A stretch of DNA of 64,000 nucleotides from Lasiosphaeria ovina. Taxonomy: Eukaryota > Ascomycota > Sordariomycetes > Sordariales > Lasiosphaeriaceae. A program made the translations under genes and the position numbers. The stretch spans positions 1,798,001 to 1,862,000 of the forward strand of contig JAULSN010000003.1 in NCBI GenBank assembly GCA_033439765.1, written 5' to 3'. Numbering within the stretch: position 1 is the stretch's first letter; each line of letters starts with the position of its first letter. Positions 19,940 through 35,896 of the stretch are shown piece after piece. Under the pieces are notes generated by a model that searched no databases, was not told where the DNA came from, and saw only the letters and a program-made list of their open reading frames with translations.

Positions 19940-21147
19940 GCCAAAGGTAGGTGCCCACCGACGCAGAATTGCTGAAAACACGGTAAGTGCGGTAATGCTG
20001 CGTGAAAAGAACGCCATCTTTGTCCTCGACAGCGGAACTGGCTTAGAAGCTACACTGACACCGCAAGCAACAAAGAACAAAGACTTGCTGGCTACTCCAA
20101 AAAGGTAAGCAACTATTCAAAAACAGCACAAAGAAAGTCAGGTAAAAGGAAAGGCAATTTCCTTAGCCAAGATTTATGATCAGATCGGGATACGAAGCCA
20201 TGAGCCACGAGCAGGCACCTGTACGAGGTAAGCCGCATCATAAACACAGGGAACACTAACGAAGGCTGGTCAACGGCGAAGAACAATGAGGGAACAGGAA
20301 CTCGAGCACTTTTACGGCAGGAGCGCGGTCAGGTAAGGATCATGACATGGAGCTACTCGGCCGGGGACAGGGGAAATTGGAAGGCGTTGCACGGTAATAG
20401 CTATTGTAAGTTTAGGAGTAATTGCCGCTAGAACTAATTTGTATCACTTTAATGATGATTAATGAATATACCTTGCCAGGTACAGACAATCACGACAGGG
20501 CAAAGGCTGCGTTGGATGATGGAATATAAGATTGGATGATTTATTGGTCAGGTGATGCAGCTGGCTTCTGGCTCTGATCCTTTCTGTGCCCGACGCGCAA
20601 AGAAGACCAACATCACTTCTCGCAATACATTGTGCAGCGGCCGTGTTATTAACCGAGGGGCTATCAGCAATGTCCAAACACTGACGAGCACAATAGAAAA
20701 GCTTTAGAAAACAAGTCGACCCCAATACCGGAACATAACTGAAGAAAGAAATGGCGGGATTTGGGCTCTTGTCATCAAGAAGGGCAGAACAAAAACATCA
20801 AGGACAAAGGGATTCCGAAGACTCTTATTGAGAAAAAAGAATACTTGGTTAATAAACAGAATAGACAAAGAAATTGTAAATCGAGCGACCAATCACCTGG
20901 CAAGACACCAGTGCTCAAAACAACTGCGTCTTGCTGGGCGATGCAGCACATCCATCAAACCGCCCATCCCAATCTTCGCGTGCCGCTCATTGTTCGTTCC
21001 AAAATACAGTTCAGTTTCCAAGCCTATCTATCCTAATGATCCCATCACAATTAGCTGCCCAGTGTCTAACAATGTGCTAATTACCGCAACGCAACGCAAC
21101 GCAAACAAACAAACCCACAACACAGCCCGTCCCAGCCAGTTAATCGC
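19940..21147. other. spacer with clustered splice-donor-like sites
   Basis: No long coding frame. Several GTAAG-type sites follow one another at about 19981, 20101, 20226 and 20332. They may belong to introns in a long 3' UTR or a non-coding transcript. Otherwise AT-rich. Confidence 0.4.
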
Positions 21148-21390
21148 CTAGCCATGCACGATCAGGTCTTCGTCATCCCACTCGTCTGGGAGTGTTTTGC
21201 TGCGGCGGCGAGGCTTGCTGGTGGTGTCGGTCTTGTCGGCGTCGCCTGACTTGGCTGAGTTGCTGCTGGTGTTGTCGGGTTTTGGAGGGTTCTTGTTGTT
21301 ATCTCTCGGCTCGAGCCCTCCACCGTCTTTGGAGATGGTGGAGGGCTCGTCCGCGCTGCGGGGAGCGTCGGACTGTTTGGCGCTGTCCAT
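21148..21390 (-). CDS. small hydrophilic hypothetical protein
   Basis: ATG at 21390, 80 codons, rich in Ser, Asp, Lys and Pro, probably disordered. It holds a basic KPRRRSK patch and ends in DEWDDEDLIVHG. No family is recognised. The biased but non-repetitive composition and the tidy acidic end make a real gene plausible. Confidence 0.45.
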   Translation of the reverse strand: MDSAKQSDAPRSADEPSTISKDGGGLEPRDNNKNPPKPDNTSSNSAKSGDADKTDTTSKPRRRSKTLPDEWDDEDLIVHG

Positions 21391-22712
21391 GTTTTCTTTC
21401 CTTTTGCTGGGGTTGGGTTTTGGGTATGTTTGAGGTTGAACGTTGGGACGTCTTTTCGGTGTGGGTGGATGTGCAGTGTAGTGTTTTGGTCTTGACGCTG
21501 ATTACTCGTTTGGGTAAGCAGTATTGGATTTGGAAGAGAGCGAATAAATAAAGAATGGATTAGGGAGAAAGACATTAATAGTTCTGCTGATGAGTCAACG
21601 AAAACAATTTCCAGGGGGGGGGGGTTAATCAGGCGAGTTTCCACTCGTGAAACACAACATGGCCGCCACTGTGGCCTTTCTGTTTTGTTGGCATGGAATG
21701 ATTTGCAGATTGGGTCGACAACACGGTCACCAAAGCGCGCGCTATGCTGTGTGCAGCAAGGACAGTGGGAGAACGAAGGCGCACTGGTTCTTGTTGCACA
21801 CCACGCACAGTCACTTTCTAGAAGAGGGACGCGGCTAGCTCATTTGACTTCGTATCTCGTTATTTATTACGTTATCTGGATTGGTTATTTTTCTGACAAA
21901 TTACCATGCGGCATGCCACGAAGCTTGAGATCGGCTGACCTTGAAACTCGAAGAGTAGCATCCTGGAGCTTCTCGATTAGACCCAAGGGGTTTGCTGTAG
22001 ACTTAGCTAGCGTACCTGAACAAACAAACTGAGCAAATAATACATGTTATGGTGGTTCTTTTGGCTATATCTAAGTACACTAAATAGATAGCCACACAAA
22101 CATACCTAATTGAAACAGCAATACAACATCTTCTTTCAATACAACCGCCGACTGTTGTTTCTGCTACAACTATCGTGCACTGGCTTTATCTGGCTCGGTG
22201 TTGTAGTGGGTCAGATTCGTCCACAACAATGAGTGACAATAAGTGACAATGAAATGAGCCAAATCATTGGGTTACCAGTGTCTTTGGAGTTGGAAAGAAT
22301 CCCCGATTTGTCTTTAGATTTTTGTAAATGTCAAAAACAGTTTCAAGCTCAACGGAGTCCAGCGGCGCAAATATCTCCAAAACCTTAATCTTTCAAGACT
22401 CAAGATTGTAATATCTCAGTAGCAAATGGAAGATTCTAACCTCCAAAACCTAAATCTTTCAAGACCCAAGATTGTAATGACTCGGTAGCAAATGGGAGAT
22501 TCATAATTTTGTATAAAATATCGGGTTGGTTCCGATGAATTAACACAAATCATCACACCACTCATCCACTCACTTCTCGGGCATTCACTTCCTCTTCAAG
22601 TGAATTCTAAACTCAACTTCTCACAGACTCCTCATTAGGGGATAAAGTTTGTGCGAGAAAATAGGTGAGGATATAGAAAACCATCTAGATAGATAACTGT
22701 CTGGAGAGAAAG
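21391..22712. other. AT-rich spacer upstream of the kinase-like gene
   Basis: It holds a G-run near 21616, AT-rich DNA to about 22560 and a 66-bp tandem duplication (separate entry). The last 150 bp are probably the promoter and 5' UTR of the kinase-like gene. Confidence 0.5.
22375..22506 (+). repeat. 66-bp tandem duplication
   Basis: Two adjoining copies, 22375-22440 and 22441-22506, differ at about eight positions, mostly A/G and C/T changes. Both start CTCCAAAACCT and share AGATTGTAAT and GTAGCAAATGG. They lie about 200 bp upstream of the kinase-like start codon. Confidence 0.85.
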
Positions 22713-24950
22713 ATGTCAGAGACAACCAAGACAACAACTAAAGACCAGAAGATGGGCAGGTACAGCTACCTGTTCACCCACAGGCCCACCGGGGACAAGT
22801 ACCTCTTTGTCCGCAACATAGCCTCTGGGCTGCAGAGCCATGCACAGCTGGTCCAGAACATGGATACTGATGAGCTTTTAGTGCGCAAGGTTTCCGTCAG
22901 GCGCTGCAAGAGCAACGAGGAGCCGAAGCTCGGTGTAGAGTCTGAAATTCTCGACCTCCTCAAGTCGTTCCCGCGCCCCGAGTCCGCTGCTGACCAGCCG
23001 CACCTGGCTGAGCTTCTCTACAAAGAGGACCGCCGCACAAAGGCCGGTGACGAGGACGAGCGTGTTCGACAGGAGACAAAGGAGAGCGGCACCCAAAGGG
23101 TTACTCCTCGACTTGACACTTACTACCACATCTCGTACTGGAAGTTCTACAACTGCGGAACGCTGCGGGATCTGTGGACTCTGAAGCCCCGAGGCGCAAT
23201 CAAGCCTCTTCGGATCCCTTATGCCGTCATGGCTCGGTCCATCCGCCAGGTGTGCGCGACTTTCCAGTTCATGTACCGAGCCGGCCCCGAGGCTGTCTAC
23301 CACCGTGACGCTCACGGCGGCAACATCTTTGTCCACTACGAGGCTTGCAACGACCTGCCCGACTTTTATCTCGGCGACTTTGATCTTTCAAAGACGGCCT
23401 CACAGGCTCAGGCTGAGACTAAGGAGTTTTTCCAGCCGGGCAACCAGGGAGTCAAGGGTCGGGCCCCTCCTCTGGACATCACGCTCGCCGGCCGGCGTCC
23501 TGAGGCTGACCTCTACGTCTTCATCAACGAGGTTGAGCGCGGCGCCACGGCAGCTGCTGCAGGCGGCGATGTTCCTCGACCCGACTACCTCAAGACCCGG
23601 TATGCGAATGAATACCAGCGCCACTACCGCGCCCAGCAAGTTCAGGCTATCATGCAGGCGCGCAAGGATGGCAACAACCCAACCATCGCAGCCCTTCAGC
23701 CCCCGCCAGAGGTCCCAGCAGAGCCTGTGACACACATGGCCCTCCTCGAGGACATCGTCGAGATGCTCAGAACGCTGCGCACCGAGGAGTCGGAGCTGGC
23801 CCGCACAAGGCCCCAGTCCCGCCCTGTTGACCTCACAATGGTCATCCAGGCGGCATCTAATCTGGAGAGGGCCTGCCTTTCCGCCGGACCGCTCGACGAG
23901 CGCCGCACTGAAACCTACCTGGCTTTCTGCGAGGCTGGTCGCGAGCTCGCCGGCCTCAAGGGCCCCGGCCCTGCCGACCCCCGCCCGTTTGTCTTCCGTG
24001 CACCTTCTCAGGAGGCTGCAATGCGCCCTGTACTTGCTCATCCCCAGCGCCTCGGCCCCTGGGGCGAGACCAAGCTCCAGAACATGCCGCAGGTCATCTA
24101 TGGGCCATGGCAACTGCTGAGGCTCCGCTACACTGTAGCTCAAGATGCTCGGATTAGCGGCAAGCAGGGCCCTGCACCACTCAAGAAGCCGTCTAATGAT
24201 AGTGACGACGACAACGACTACACTACTACAAGGAACCATAGCAGGGGCACTATGAGAATATTCAACAATGATTTCTCTCCTGTATCAAAGGCCTCGGCAG
24301 CCAAACCCTTCTACCCTACCAGGGACAAGGGCAAGGGAAAGGTTACCGTCAGCCTCTACCCCCCGCCGGGCATCCACAGCGATTTCTCGGACGAGGCCCC
24401 GGAGGCCCCTGACTCGGACTCGGACTCGGACTCGGACTCGGTGTACTCGTCGGACGAGGGGGACGGGGCACTCCATGTCACCCTGAGGGAGCCTTCTAAT
24501 AGCGGCGCCAGCTCGTCGACTATGCCTACCACGATGGCTACGGAGGACGAGCAGTCCGACCCGGAGGAGCCAGCACCGGAGAAGACCCAGCAGCCTGAGC
24601 CAGAGACTGCCGGTCCCCCTGTGTCTAGCCCGGAGCAGCCAGCATCACCTGCTACTAAGCCTGCTACTAAGCCCCCTGGACCTGCTACTAAGCCTGCTCC
24701 TAAGCCTCCTGGATCTGCTACTAAGCCGTCTGGATCTGCAACCACCCGCAGGCCACAAGCCTCGGGAGCACCTACTAAGCCAGCATGGGGCGCACCCGCC
24801 AGGCCAGCATCTGCTGCAACCACCCGCCAGCCAACGACGCCAACCACTCGGCCCCCGGGATCTGGAACTGTCCGCCGCCGGCCTCCTCCTCCCCCTTCCG
24901 GCCCGGAGCGCCCCGGCTCTGGAACTCCCCGCCACCCTCCTCGTGCTTAG
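22713..24950 (+). CDS. fungal protein-kinase-like protein, DFG altered
   Basis: A single-exon frame of 745 codons. Residues about 15-330 follow the kinase fold: Lys59 in LLVRKVSVRR (possible ATP-binding Lys), Glu78 in ESEIL (helix C), the catalytic loop VYHRDAHGGNIF with Asp199 and Asn204, and YLGDFDLS in place of DFG (Asp222, Gly changed to Asp224). Catalytic Asp and metal-binding Asn/Asp remain, so activity is possible. No clear glycine-rich loop is visible. The rest (about 480-745) is disordered: an acidic SDSDSDSD tract, then many (A/P)TKP repeats and a Pro-rich tail. It belongs with fungus-specific kinase-like proteins of unknown target. An alternative reading is a pseudokinase scaffold. 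Confidence 0.75.
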   Translation: MSETTKTTTKDQKMGRYSYLFTHRPTGDKYLFVRNIASGLQSHAQLVQNMDTDELLVRKVSVRRCKSNEEPKLGVESEILDLLKSFPRPESAADQPHLAELLYKEDRRTKAGDEDERVRQETKESGTQRVTPRLDTYYHISYWKFYNCGTLRDLWTLKPRGAIKPLRIPYAVMARSIRQVCATFQFMYRAGPEAVYHRDAHGGNIFVHYEACNDLPDFYLGDFDLSKTASQAQAETKEFFQPGNQGVKGRAPPLDITLAGRRPEADLYVFINEVERGATAAAAGGDVPRPDYLKTRYANEYQRHYRAQQVQAIMQARKDGNNPTIAALQPPPEVPAEPVTHMALLEDIVEMLRTLRTEESELARTRPQSRPVDLTMVIQAASNLERACLSAGPLDERRTETYLAFCEAGRELAGLKGPGPADPRPFVFRAPSQEAAMRPVLAHPQRLGPWGETKLQNMPQVIYGPWQLLRLRYTVAQDARISGKQGPAPLKKPSNDSDDDNDYTTTRNHSRGTMRIFNNDFSPVSKASAAKPFYPTRDKGKGKVTVSLYPPPGIHSDFSDEAPEAPDSDSDSDSDSVYSSDEGDGALHVTLREPSNSGASSSTMPTTMATEDEQSDPEEPAPEKTQQPEPETAGPPVSSPEQPASPATKPATKPPGPATKPAPKPPGSATKPSGSATTRRPQASGAPTKPAWGAPARPASAATTRQPTTPTTRPPGSGTVRRRPPPPPSGPERPGSGTPRHPPRA

Positions 24951-25537
24951 GTAACACTTTTCCATCATGAGTGATACTTATCACTCACTCCCCTACTCCT
25001 CTTTCCCCAACGCTTTCAATTGACTTGATTGGGAATGATGTACAGGAGAATTGAAAATGAAATAAAAATAAGAAAATATTTTTAAAAACAAAACTGACCA
25101 GAGACTATGTTGATATTGTTGGAACTGTGAATGGATGCATGATGAATGATGCACCGTGATGAAAACTTTATTATTGAGTCATTTGCTAAGGGTTAGGATG
25201 TGTCGGGTCTACTCGTCAGGGTTACTTACATAAACACCCTCAGTGCGGAGCAAGCTCCTTCAGGGGTGAACGTTCGTTCCCCTTGGTCCGGGCGATTTTG
25301 TAGCCTCGACGAGTACTTGAATTCGTGCGTGTAATAAGGTGCCCTGGGCTAAGGACAGATCACATCGGGTCTTCGCCCCGGAACGATTGCATGCGACAAT
25401 GGCACAAAGGTAGACAGGTCAATGCAAACAAGTTCATTATTCGAGTGATTACTTGTGGGCTGGTTGTTACCAAGAATTACCAAGAGTTTGAACATGACGC
25501 GTGACATGAAACCTCGTGCGCAAACAGACAAGGCAAA
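24951..25537. other. convergent spacer
   Basis: The 3' ends of the kinase-like gene and the methyltransferase gene meet here. AT-rich to about 25150; no other feature is seen. Confidence 0.55.
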
Positions 25538-27140
25538 TCAGAACGGCTTTTGTGCCCAGACGGTGGAGCTGATTAGATATCAGTCAGCATTGTCTTGACG
25601 GCCCCACAAATGACAGACTCACCACGGATACGAGGCGTGGTACGACGTGTTCCTCATGGCCTTGCGCATGTCGGCCAGCAGGACCTGCAGCTCCTCGAAG
25701 CTCCAGCCGAGGACCTGGGTGCCGAGGTAGAGGATGTAGCCCTCGAGGCCCTGCTCGCAGCTGGCGAGGTTGAAGGCGCCGATCTCCTTCCAGCGGGGGT
25801 CCTTGGGCCAGGTGCCGAAGGGCAGGTTGAAGTTGCGCGTGTAGACGGCGGTCGAGAAGCCGGCCTCCTTCATCCACCCGGCGTTCTGGTTGTTGTCCGT
25901 GACCAAAAACGTGCGGCCCGTCTTCTCGCCCGCCTTGCGGAACAGCTCGTTCCACAGCGTGTACACGCAGTCGGCCGGCACCGACCCGTCCTCGGACCCC
26001 AGCTTGATGGTGAAGTCGCTGTGCTCCAGCCACCCGCCCGGCTTCAGACACCGCAGCGCCTCGCGGTACAGCTTCACGTAGTCCTCGATGCTGCCTAGCA
26101 TGAACCGCACGTGGATGAAGTCGAAGTTGTTGTCCGGGTATGTCCACGTCTGCGACGCGTCGTCGAGCTCGAACTTGCAGTTGGGCGGCGTCCACGCCGG
26201 CTGTGTGGTGTTAGTTGGCTGCAATTTGCCTCGTGGGGAGAACCAACCTGGATCGGGGACAGGTCCGTCCCGATGACCTGGGCGGACGGATATTGGTCTG
26301 CAAAGTCCCTGATGTTTTGGTCGTTGGATAAGCAACGGCCCTATGCTTGGCAATCTGATAGGGGTGAGAAGGGTGCTTCTTACATGGCCCAGATGCCCGT
26401 GCCCGTGCCTATATCGAGCACCGCCTGGGGGTTCTCAACCGGGGCAAGGTTGAGTTTGTTGTCGTGCAGGAGGTACATCATGTGGTGGCTGAAGCAGCGC
26501 AGAGTCAACAGCAAAATACCTAGGTAGGCAGATTATTCGGGATAACTGACTGCAGATCCAAGCCATCGTTTTGAGCCTCGTCATTCGGAGCCCTTTTTGC
26601 CATGTTAATCACCGCCAAACAGACCTTGGTGATGCGGTGCTCACCAGTACTCGGCATCTTTGAAGTTCTGGTATGTTCGGCCGTGCACCTCGCGGTAGTT
26701 CAGGATGGACGAGTTCAGCGAAGCAGTCGACGAGTTTATGGCGGAGCTGTTAGGTGTGCTTGTCATTATTGCAGTCCCTCGAGTGGCATGACACCCACAC
26801 CAGCACAGACCCAGAGGGAGCACATACCCGTCGCCCAGAGCCGAGTCGGCGTCGAGGCCAAAGTCGGGGTCCTATATAATTATAGGCAGGGCAATTGATG
26901 AGCGCTGGTTGCTTGACCTGGCTTGTTCCACCAAGAAGCCAGACGTGAATTTGCGCGACTCACAACATCGATTTGAGCGGCTGCCTCGTTTGAAGAATTC
27001 TCGGGCGGGGGGACAGCTGTTGACGAAGAAGGCACAACCGCAGCAGGGGGTGCAGCAGCAGCAGGGGCAGCAGCAGAAGCAGGGACAGCGGCAGCGGCAG
27101 CGGCAGCGGCCGGAGGCGGGGAAGACGAGGTTCCGGTCAT
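25538..27140 (-). CDS. LaeA-like SAM-dependent methyltransferase
   Basis: Eight exons on the minus strand: 27140-26964, 26871-26828, 26746-26645, 26592-26551, 26488-26384, 26308-26248, 26200-25623 and 25568-25538 (379 residues). The frame is continuous across all seven introns (47-92 nt). Residues 1-50 are an Ala/Pro-rich low-complexity leader. Family landmarks: REVHGRTYQNFKDAEYW, NDEAQNDGLDL-HHHMMYLL, SAM motif I VLDIGTGTGIWAM (145-157), a later acidic GTDLSP (motif II), and LKPGGWLEH (motif IV region). LaeA and its relatives are nuclear regulators or small-molecule methyltransferases; this one belongs to the wider LaeA-like family and need not be the true velvet-complex member. No biosynthetic cluster is visible next to it. 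Confidence 0.88.
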
Positions 27141-28009
27141 AGCTTCAAGTTCAAGTTCCAACGTCAAGTCAAGTTTCGGTTTAGGTCGGCACTCAATGGC
27201 AGTGGAGCAAACAACAGAGTTGAGGAGTGCAGGTGCGATCGCCAGGCTCTGGAGGGGTTACGTGAGTTAAATGCAGTGTGCGCGTGGGGTGGATTACGGC
27301 CTTTATCGCGACATCAGGGGTCTTGGATTCGCTGACAGCGCGTGGAGAGCAGCCGGGCAGCTGCGATTTGCTCGTCTGCAGCGCTGCAGCAGCAGGTCAT
27401 GCTGCCTTGTCCGTATTTGAGCATCTGAGCCGGCCGTGGTCCAATATTTCCGCTGCGCTACTGCCTCTCAGTGGCCACATCACCGGCCCTCCCGGCCCCT
27501 GCCAATGGCAGGCTAGCGTCGCTAGCTCCCCCGCCGGGCCGGACCCGCGGAGTGGGTGTGCACAGGGGAGCAGCTTGCAGGCGCTCGAGCTCGCAGCTGC
27601 CAATGAGCGGGAGCACCAACTTGTCGGGTCTCTTGCCGACAGCGCTCGTTGCTGCCACTCCACTCTAGAACTAGTGCAAAGTGGCTAGGAAGAAACACCC
27701 AACGGTAATTGCAATACAACGGAATATACTATGAAATACATCCCTGCGCCGGAGCAACGCCTAATTAGACCCCCATTCCCGTAATACAGGGCACACTGAA
27801 ATTCCACGTAACGCAGCCTGTTCCACGCCAAACTCTAGGCCCCACCAAACCAAGGGGGGGAAGGAAAAGGGGGAACAGAAAACCCCGGCAAGAAAAGCCC
27901 AAAAATAAAGGGTAAAAACAAGATCAAGAAAAGGAATCCGTTGCGAACGAAACAACACGTACGAAGACAAAAGAAGGTAAAGGACGGCCCCTGACCAAGG
28001 TAGGAAGGT
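27141..28009. other. spacer upstream of the methyltransferase
   Basis: It holds the promoter side of the methyltransferase and the 3' side of the AAA gene. GC-rich frames at 27278-27719 show no domain and are not called. Confidence 0.5.
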
Positions 28010-32251
<4,242 letters not shown>

Positions 32252-33456
32252 CTTGTCCGGCTGGAGTTGCACCGGGTGGTCAAGAGTCAAGACGGAAATT
32301 CGACTTGGATCTTGATTTAATCTCGTTTGTGTCTCCTCTTGTTTGGCCTCGACCCCAAGGACTGGTACTTTTCAAATCAGACGGGGGACGAGAATCAGAA
32401 TGTTGGCGGGGGGCAGAGAAGCCGGCCGTGACAACACTTGGACCAAGAGTTTGAGGGGAGCCGAACAGAAATACTAAAGCACACAAAGCCGCGGGTCGTG
32501 GAGAAGTAAGGCTCCAGGATCTATTCCAAGGTAGATCTGTTGAAAGCAATCAGAAGTGGGGGTCGGTCAAATCATGTTGTCCATGGTCAGCCCGGCGCTC
32601 GTCGGAGCCTTGCCCCGGCGGGAGAGACGAATGCAAGCAATATCGCACACCGAGGTCCAAGTGCGGCATGTCTGGAAATGAAATCCGGATTTCTCGCTCC
32701 GGCCACAGCCCTTATCTTTTAAACTACTCGCAATGCGACGAGTCATCGGCGAAGCCCCCCGCGGTGATGTTCCGGGAAATGCGGCGACATTTTGGGGGTA
32801 GCTTGCTTTTTCTTGACTCTTGGTCAGCTGCAGGACGAGGACGGCTAGTGCCTAGTGGCTGATGCTCAGAAACAGGGCGAAGCTATTTTTACACAGGACT
32901 TCAGCCCAAGACTTGGCAGAACGCCTCAAGCCTGGTCTTGATGATAAGTCGACCGAACCAACTTATTTGCCGGTGATAGCCACCACCAACTCGACGAGCT
33001 TGCCGTGCACCCCAGCCGGTGATGGGTGATAATTGATGTCTGCCTCTGCATGAATTGTTCGGGATAAGGCTCGGGGACCGACGAGGAGGTCATGCGACCT
33101 GCAATTGCTCCGCCACAACACCCTCATGTCTCGTCTTACCCACCCACCACGTCGGGCAGAAACTCGGAAGCCAGAGCCTTGTCGGAGCCTCGCTTCCCTC
33201 AGTTGCTAAACTGCCCACCAACCCCCTTATTCCCCTCTTCTGGCATTTGAAAAAATGGATGGCGATCACAGCTGTACCGTCTCCAGTCTGCCCATCGGCA
33301 AGGACACAGCCAAAGGTCCTGATTCTGCCCAGCTTTCCCGTCGCGCTTCAGCACCGAGGGCAAGCCAAAGCCGTATGAGTCGACTACTTGTCTTAGTCTC
33401 GTAACGTGACGTGACGCATCAGCTTGCGCGAACTAAGCCATGATCCGCCGAGGAAA
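32252..33456. promoter_or_regulatory. divergent promoter region AAA / NLR-like
   Basis: About 1.2 kb between two divergent start codons. No further coding frame is convincing. It probably carries both promoters. A short upstream frame at the right end is listed separately. Confidence 0.5.
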
Positions 33457-33460
33457 ATGA
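33440..33460 (+). promoter_or_regulatory. short upstream ORF overlapping the NLR-like start codon
   Basis: ATG at 33440 opens a 6-codon frame whose TGA shares bases with the main ATG (sequence AAATGA, main ATG at 33457). The overlap could reduce or couple translation of the main frame by termination and re-initiation. Confidence 0.5.
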
Positions 33461-35896
33461 CCACGCAACAGAACCAGTACCTCGACCAGGACCCTAATCA
33501 GTACCAGTACCAGTACCAGTACCAGTACCCATACCAGCAGCGCGAGGAGAGAGTAGCCATGCTTGCCGGTTTCATCGACACCAAGGCCCCCGCCTTTCAC
33601 GCCGCCTTTGCTGACCCGTCTGCTCTCAACACGGCGACGATGCGGTACGAACCGTCAGAGATCAGCGACCTGAGGGCCACGCTCGAGCAGAATCACCGCG
33701 TGGCGGCCAAATATATCGATTTCACCCCGGACCTGAACCAGTGCACATGGGACGACGTGCACGAGGAGCTACGCAAGGCCAAATCCAAGGCCCTCGAGAA
33801 TGAGAAGAAGAGGAACCCCCTGAGGAAGGCCTGGCGCGCCCTCGGATCCACGTCGAGCATCCTCGCCCCGGGCCTCGACGCGCTGCCAGATGAGCTGTGT
33901 GTGTTGCACGGCGCGTTGGCCTTGATATTCAGCGTAAGAGGGCGTCCTTCTTCATCCCTTTAAGCATCAGAGAGTCGATGGCTAATCACTGCCTCATCAA
34001 TTGTGGTTGCGACAGCTGGCGCGGCACAGCGAGATGAATAGGCTCAAGATCCTGGCGGCCTTTGAGTCGGTGCCCAACATCATCGAGATGGCGCGCAACA
34101 AGGCCGAGACGTTCAAGCTTGACAGCAACGACCCCAAGAGCATCCAGCTGCACAAGCGCGTCCAAGAGCTGCAGCTGACGTTGATCCAGACGCTGCCAGC
34201 TTTGATCAACAGGCTAGTTCCGGGAACTTTCCGTGAGCCTGTCCACTCTGTGGATTGTGATGACAATACTGACCTAGGCCCGTGCAGTCAATGCGTGTAA
34301 GAGCCCATTTGTGACCTGGAAGATCGACAAGCTGCTCGACACCGTGTCGGGGTGCGCGGCGGCGGTGCGCACCTGCGCCGAGGGCCTCATCGAGGAGCTA
34401 ATCGTCGGCAACTACTCGGCCGCAAAGACTATCCAGTTGCAGTTGGACGAGGTGCTGCGCCAGCAGAGAACCATGCAGATGTCCATCGACGCCGCGCACG
34501 GCAAGACGCAGTTGCTGCACTTTTTGATGGACCAGCTGAGTGAGTTTTCGCTTTCTTCTCATAAGCGCGTACAGGCTGACTAACAAGACCAGACTTCAAC
34601 ACACTAGGCTTCCTTCCCGACACCAACCGCAACCTGGCGTCGGACGATCGCATGTCGGACCTTGGCACGGCGCTGCCGGGGTACACAGCCGAGGAACTGC
34701 TGAAGCTGATGGACGTCAACCACATGCGGACGAGCAACGACGCCATTAAGGTGATGCGGCGCGGCGCATCGCTGAACCAGGCCGACATCGAGCGCGCGGC
34801 GGACATGGCCGTCGCGGCTCAGGTGCGCGAGCTGCTCAGCACCAGCAACGGCTGCGCCCCGAGCATCGTCGCTGTCGACGGCCACTTTGACCGCTCGCAG
34901 ATGGGCAAGGTCAGCCCGCTGTCCTACGTGTGCGCCATGCTCGCCCAGGCCCTGCGGCAGAAGCAGCAACAACAACAGCAACAACAACTAGATGCCACCG
35001 CCGCCGCCACATCATCATTATCGCCGTCGCCCGACAAGCCCGCGCCCCCTTCCCCCGCCGTCGTGCTCGAGTACTACTGCGCACTGCACGCGGCGGATGG
35101 CGGCGATGCTGACGAACTGCGCGGACCGCAGGGTCTGCTGCGGTGCCTGACGACGCAGCTGCTTCTAGCGCTCGTCGACAACGGGTGGATCGGCGCGCAG
35201 GACGCCGTCGACCTGCCGCACCTGTGCGGCGGTGACGAGGGCGACGAGCAAGAACAGGAGCTGCAGCTGGTGCGGCGCGACGTCACCGCCATCGGCCGCC
35301 TGTTCGCCGCGCTGGTCCGCCTCGTGCCCCGCGCCGTGCCCATCTACTGCCTCGTCGACGGCTGGTCCGCGTTTGAACGCGACCCGCCGCCGCCGCCGCC
35401 TCGTCCTTCTGCTGAGGGCGGCATGGATGGTAGTGGCGATGATGATGACGGGTCCGGCAAGGGTGAAAGGCTGTGGCGCGTGGGCGACTACGCGGCGACG
35501 CTGGACGCGTTCCGCGATGCCGCCGATCCGGGCGCCCCCGGCGGCGATGAAGACGAAGACGACGACTATCGCTACAGCGCCGCCACCAACTTCCGCCTGC
35601 TTCTCACCAGCCCCACGGCCAGCCGCTGGCTGGGCGATTTTATCCTCCCTGGCCAGAGGGTGTCGCTACGCAACGTCCGCGAAGCCGGCGGCGGCTGGCA
35701 GGGCGCTGCTGCCGCCCGGAAGCGCCGCGCCATGGGCCTGGGGAGGGCTGCTACGCTGCCAGATGTGCACCGAGGTGGTGGGTTTGTGGGAGGTGGCAGT
35801 AGTGGTGGTGGGCGTCAGCTTCCGGTGCCGCCGGCGTATGACGAACAGGGACACCTCTGGTCCGGTGACGGCCATGATCGGAGGTCGTCGACATAG
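33457..35896 (+). CDS. NLR-like protein with DUF7708-like N-terminus and degenerate P-loop
   Basis: Exons 33457-33933, 34016-34232, 34288-34539 and 34593-35896 give 749 residues; introns are 82, 55 and 53 nt. It starts with (Gln-Tyr)n. Residues about 60-330 are helical with WDDVHEELRKAK, LPDELCVLHGALALIF and WKIDKLLDTVSGCAAAVRTCAEGLIEEL, as in the fungal DUF7708 region. The C-terminal half has the layout of a STAND/NACHT ATPase (IVAVDG...LSYVCAMLAQAL; LEYYCALH...GLLRCLTTQLLLAL; VPIYCLVDGWSAFE), but the P-loop position reads SQMGKVS without the GxxGxGK(S/T) form, so nucleotide binding is doubtful. Acidic and polyQ inserts interrupt it. No C-terminal repeats (ankyrin, WD, TPR) follow. It is flanked by two AAA ATPase genes. 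Confidence 0.72.

Noticed and set aside
19451..20080. 209-codon minus-strand frame rich in Val/Ala
   Set aside because: Mirror of the acidic Ser/Asp tract of the hypothetical gene on the plus strand.
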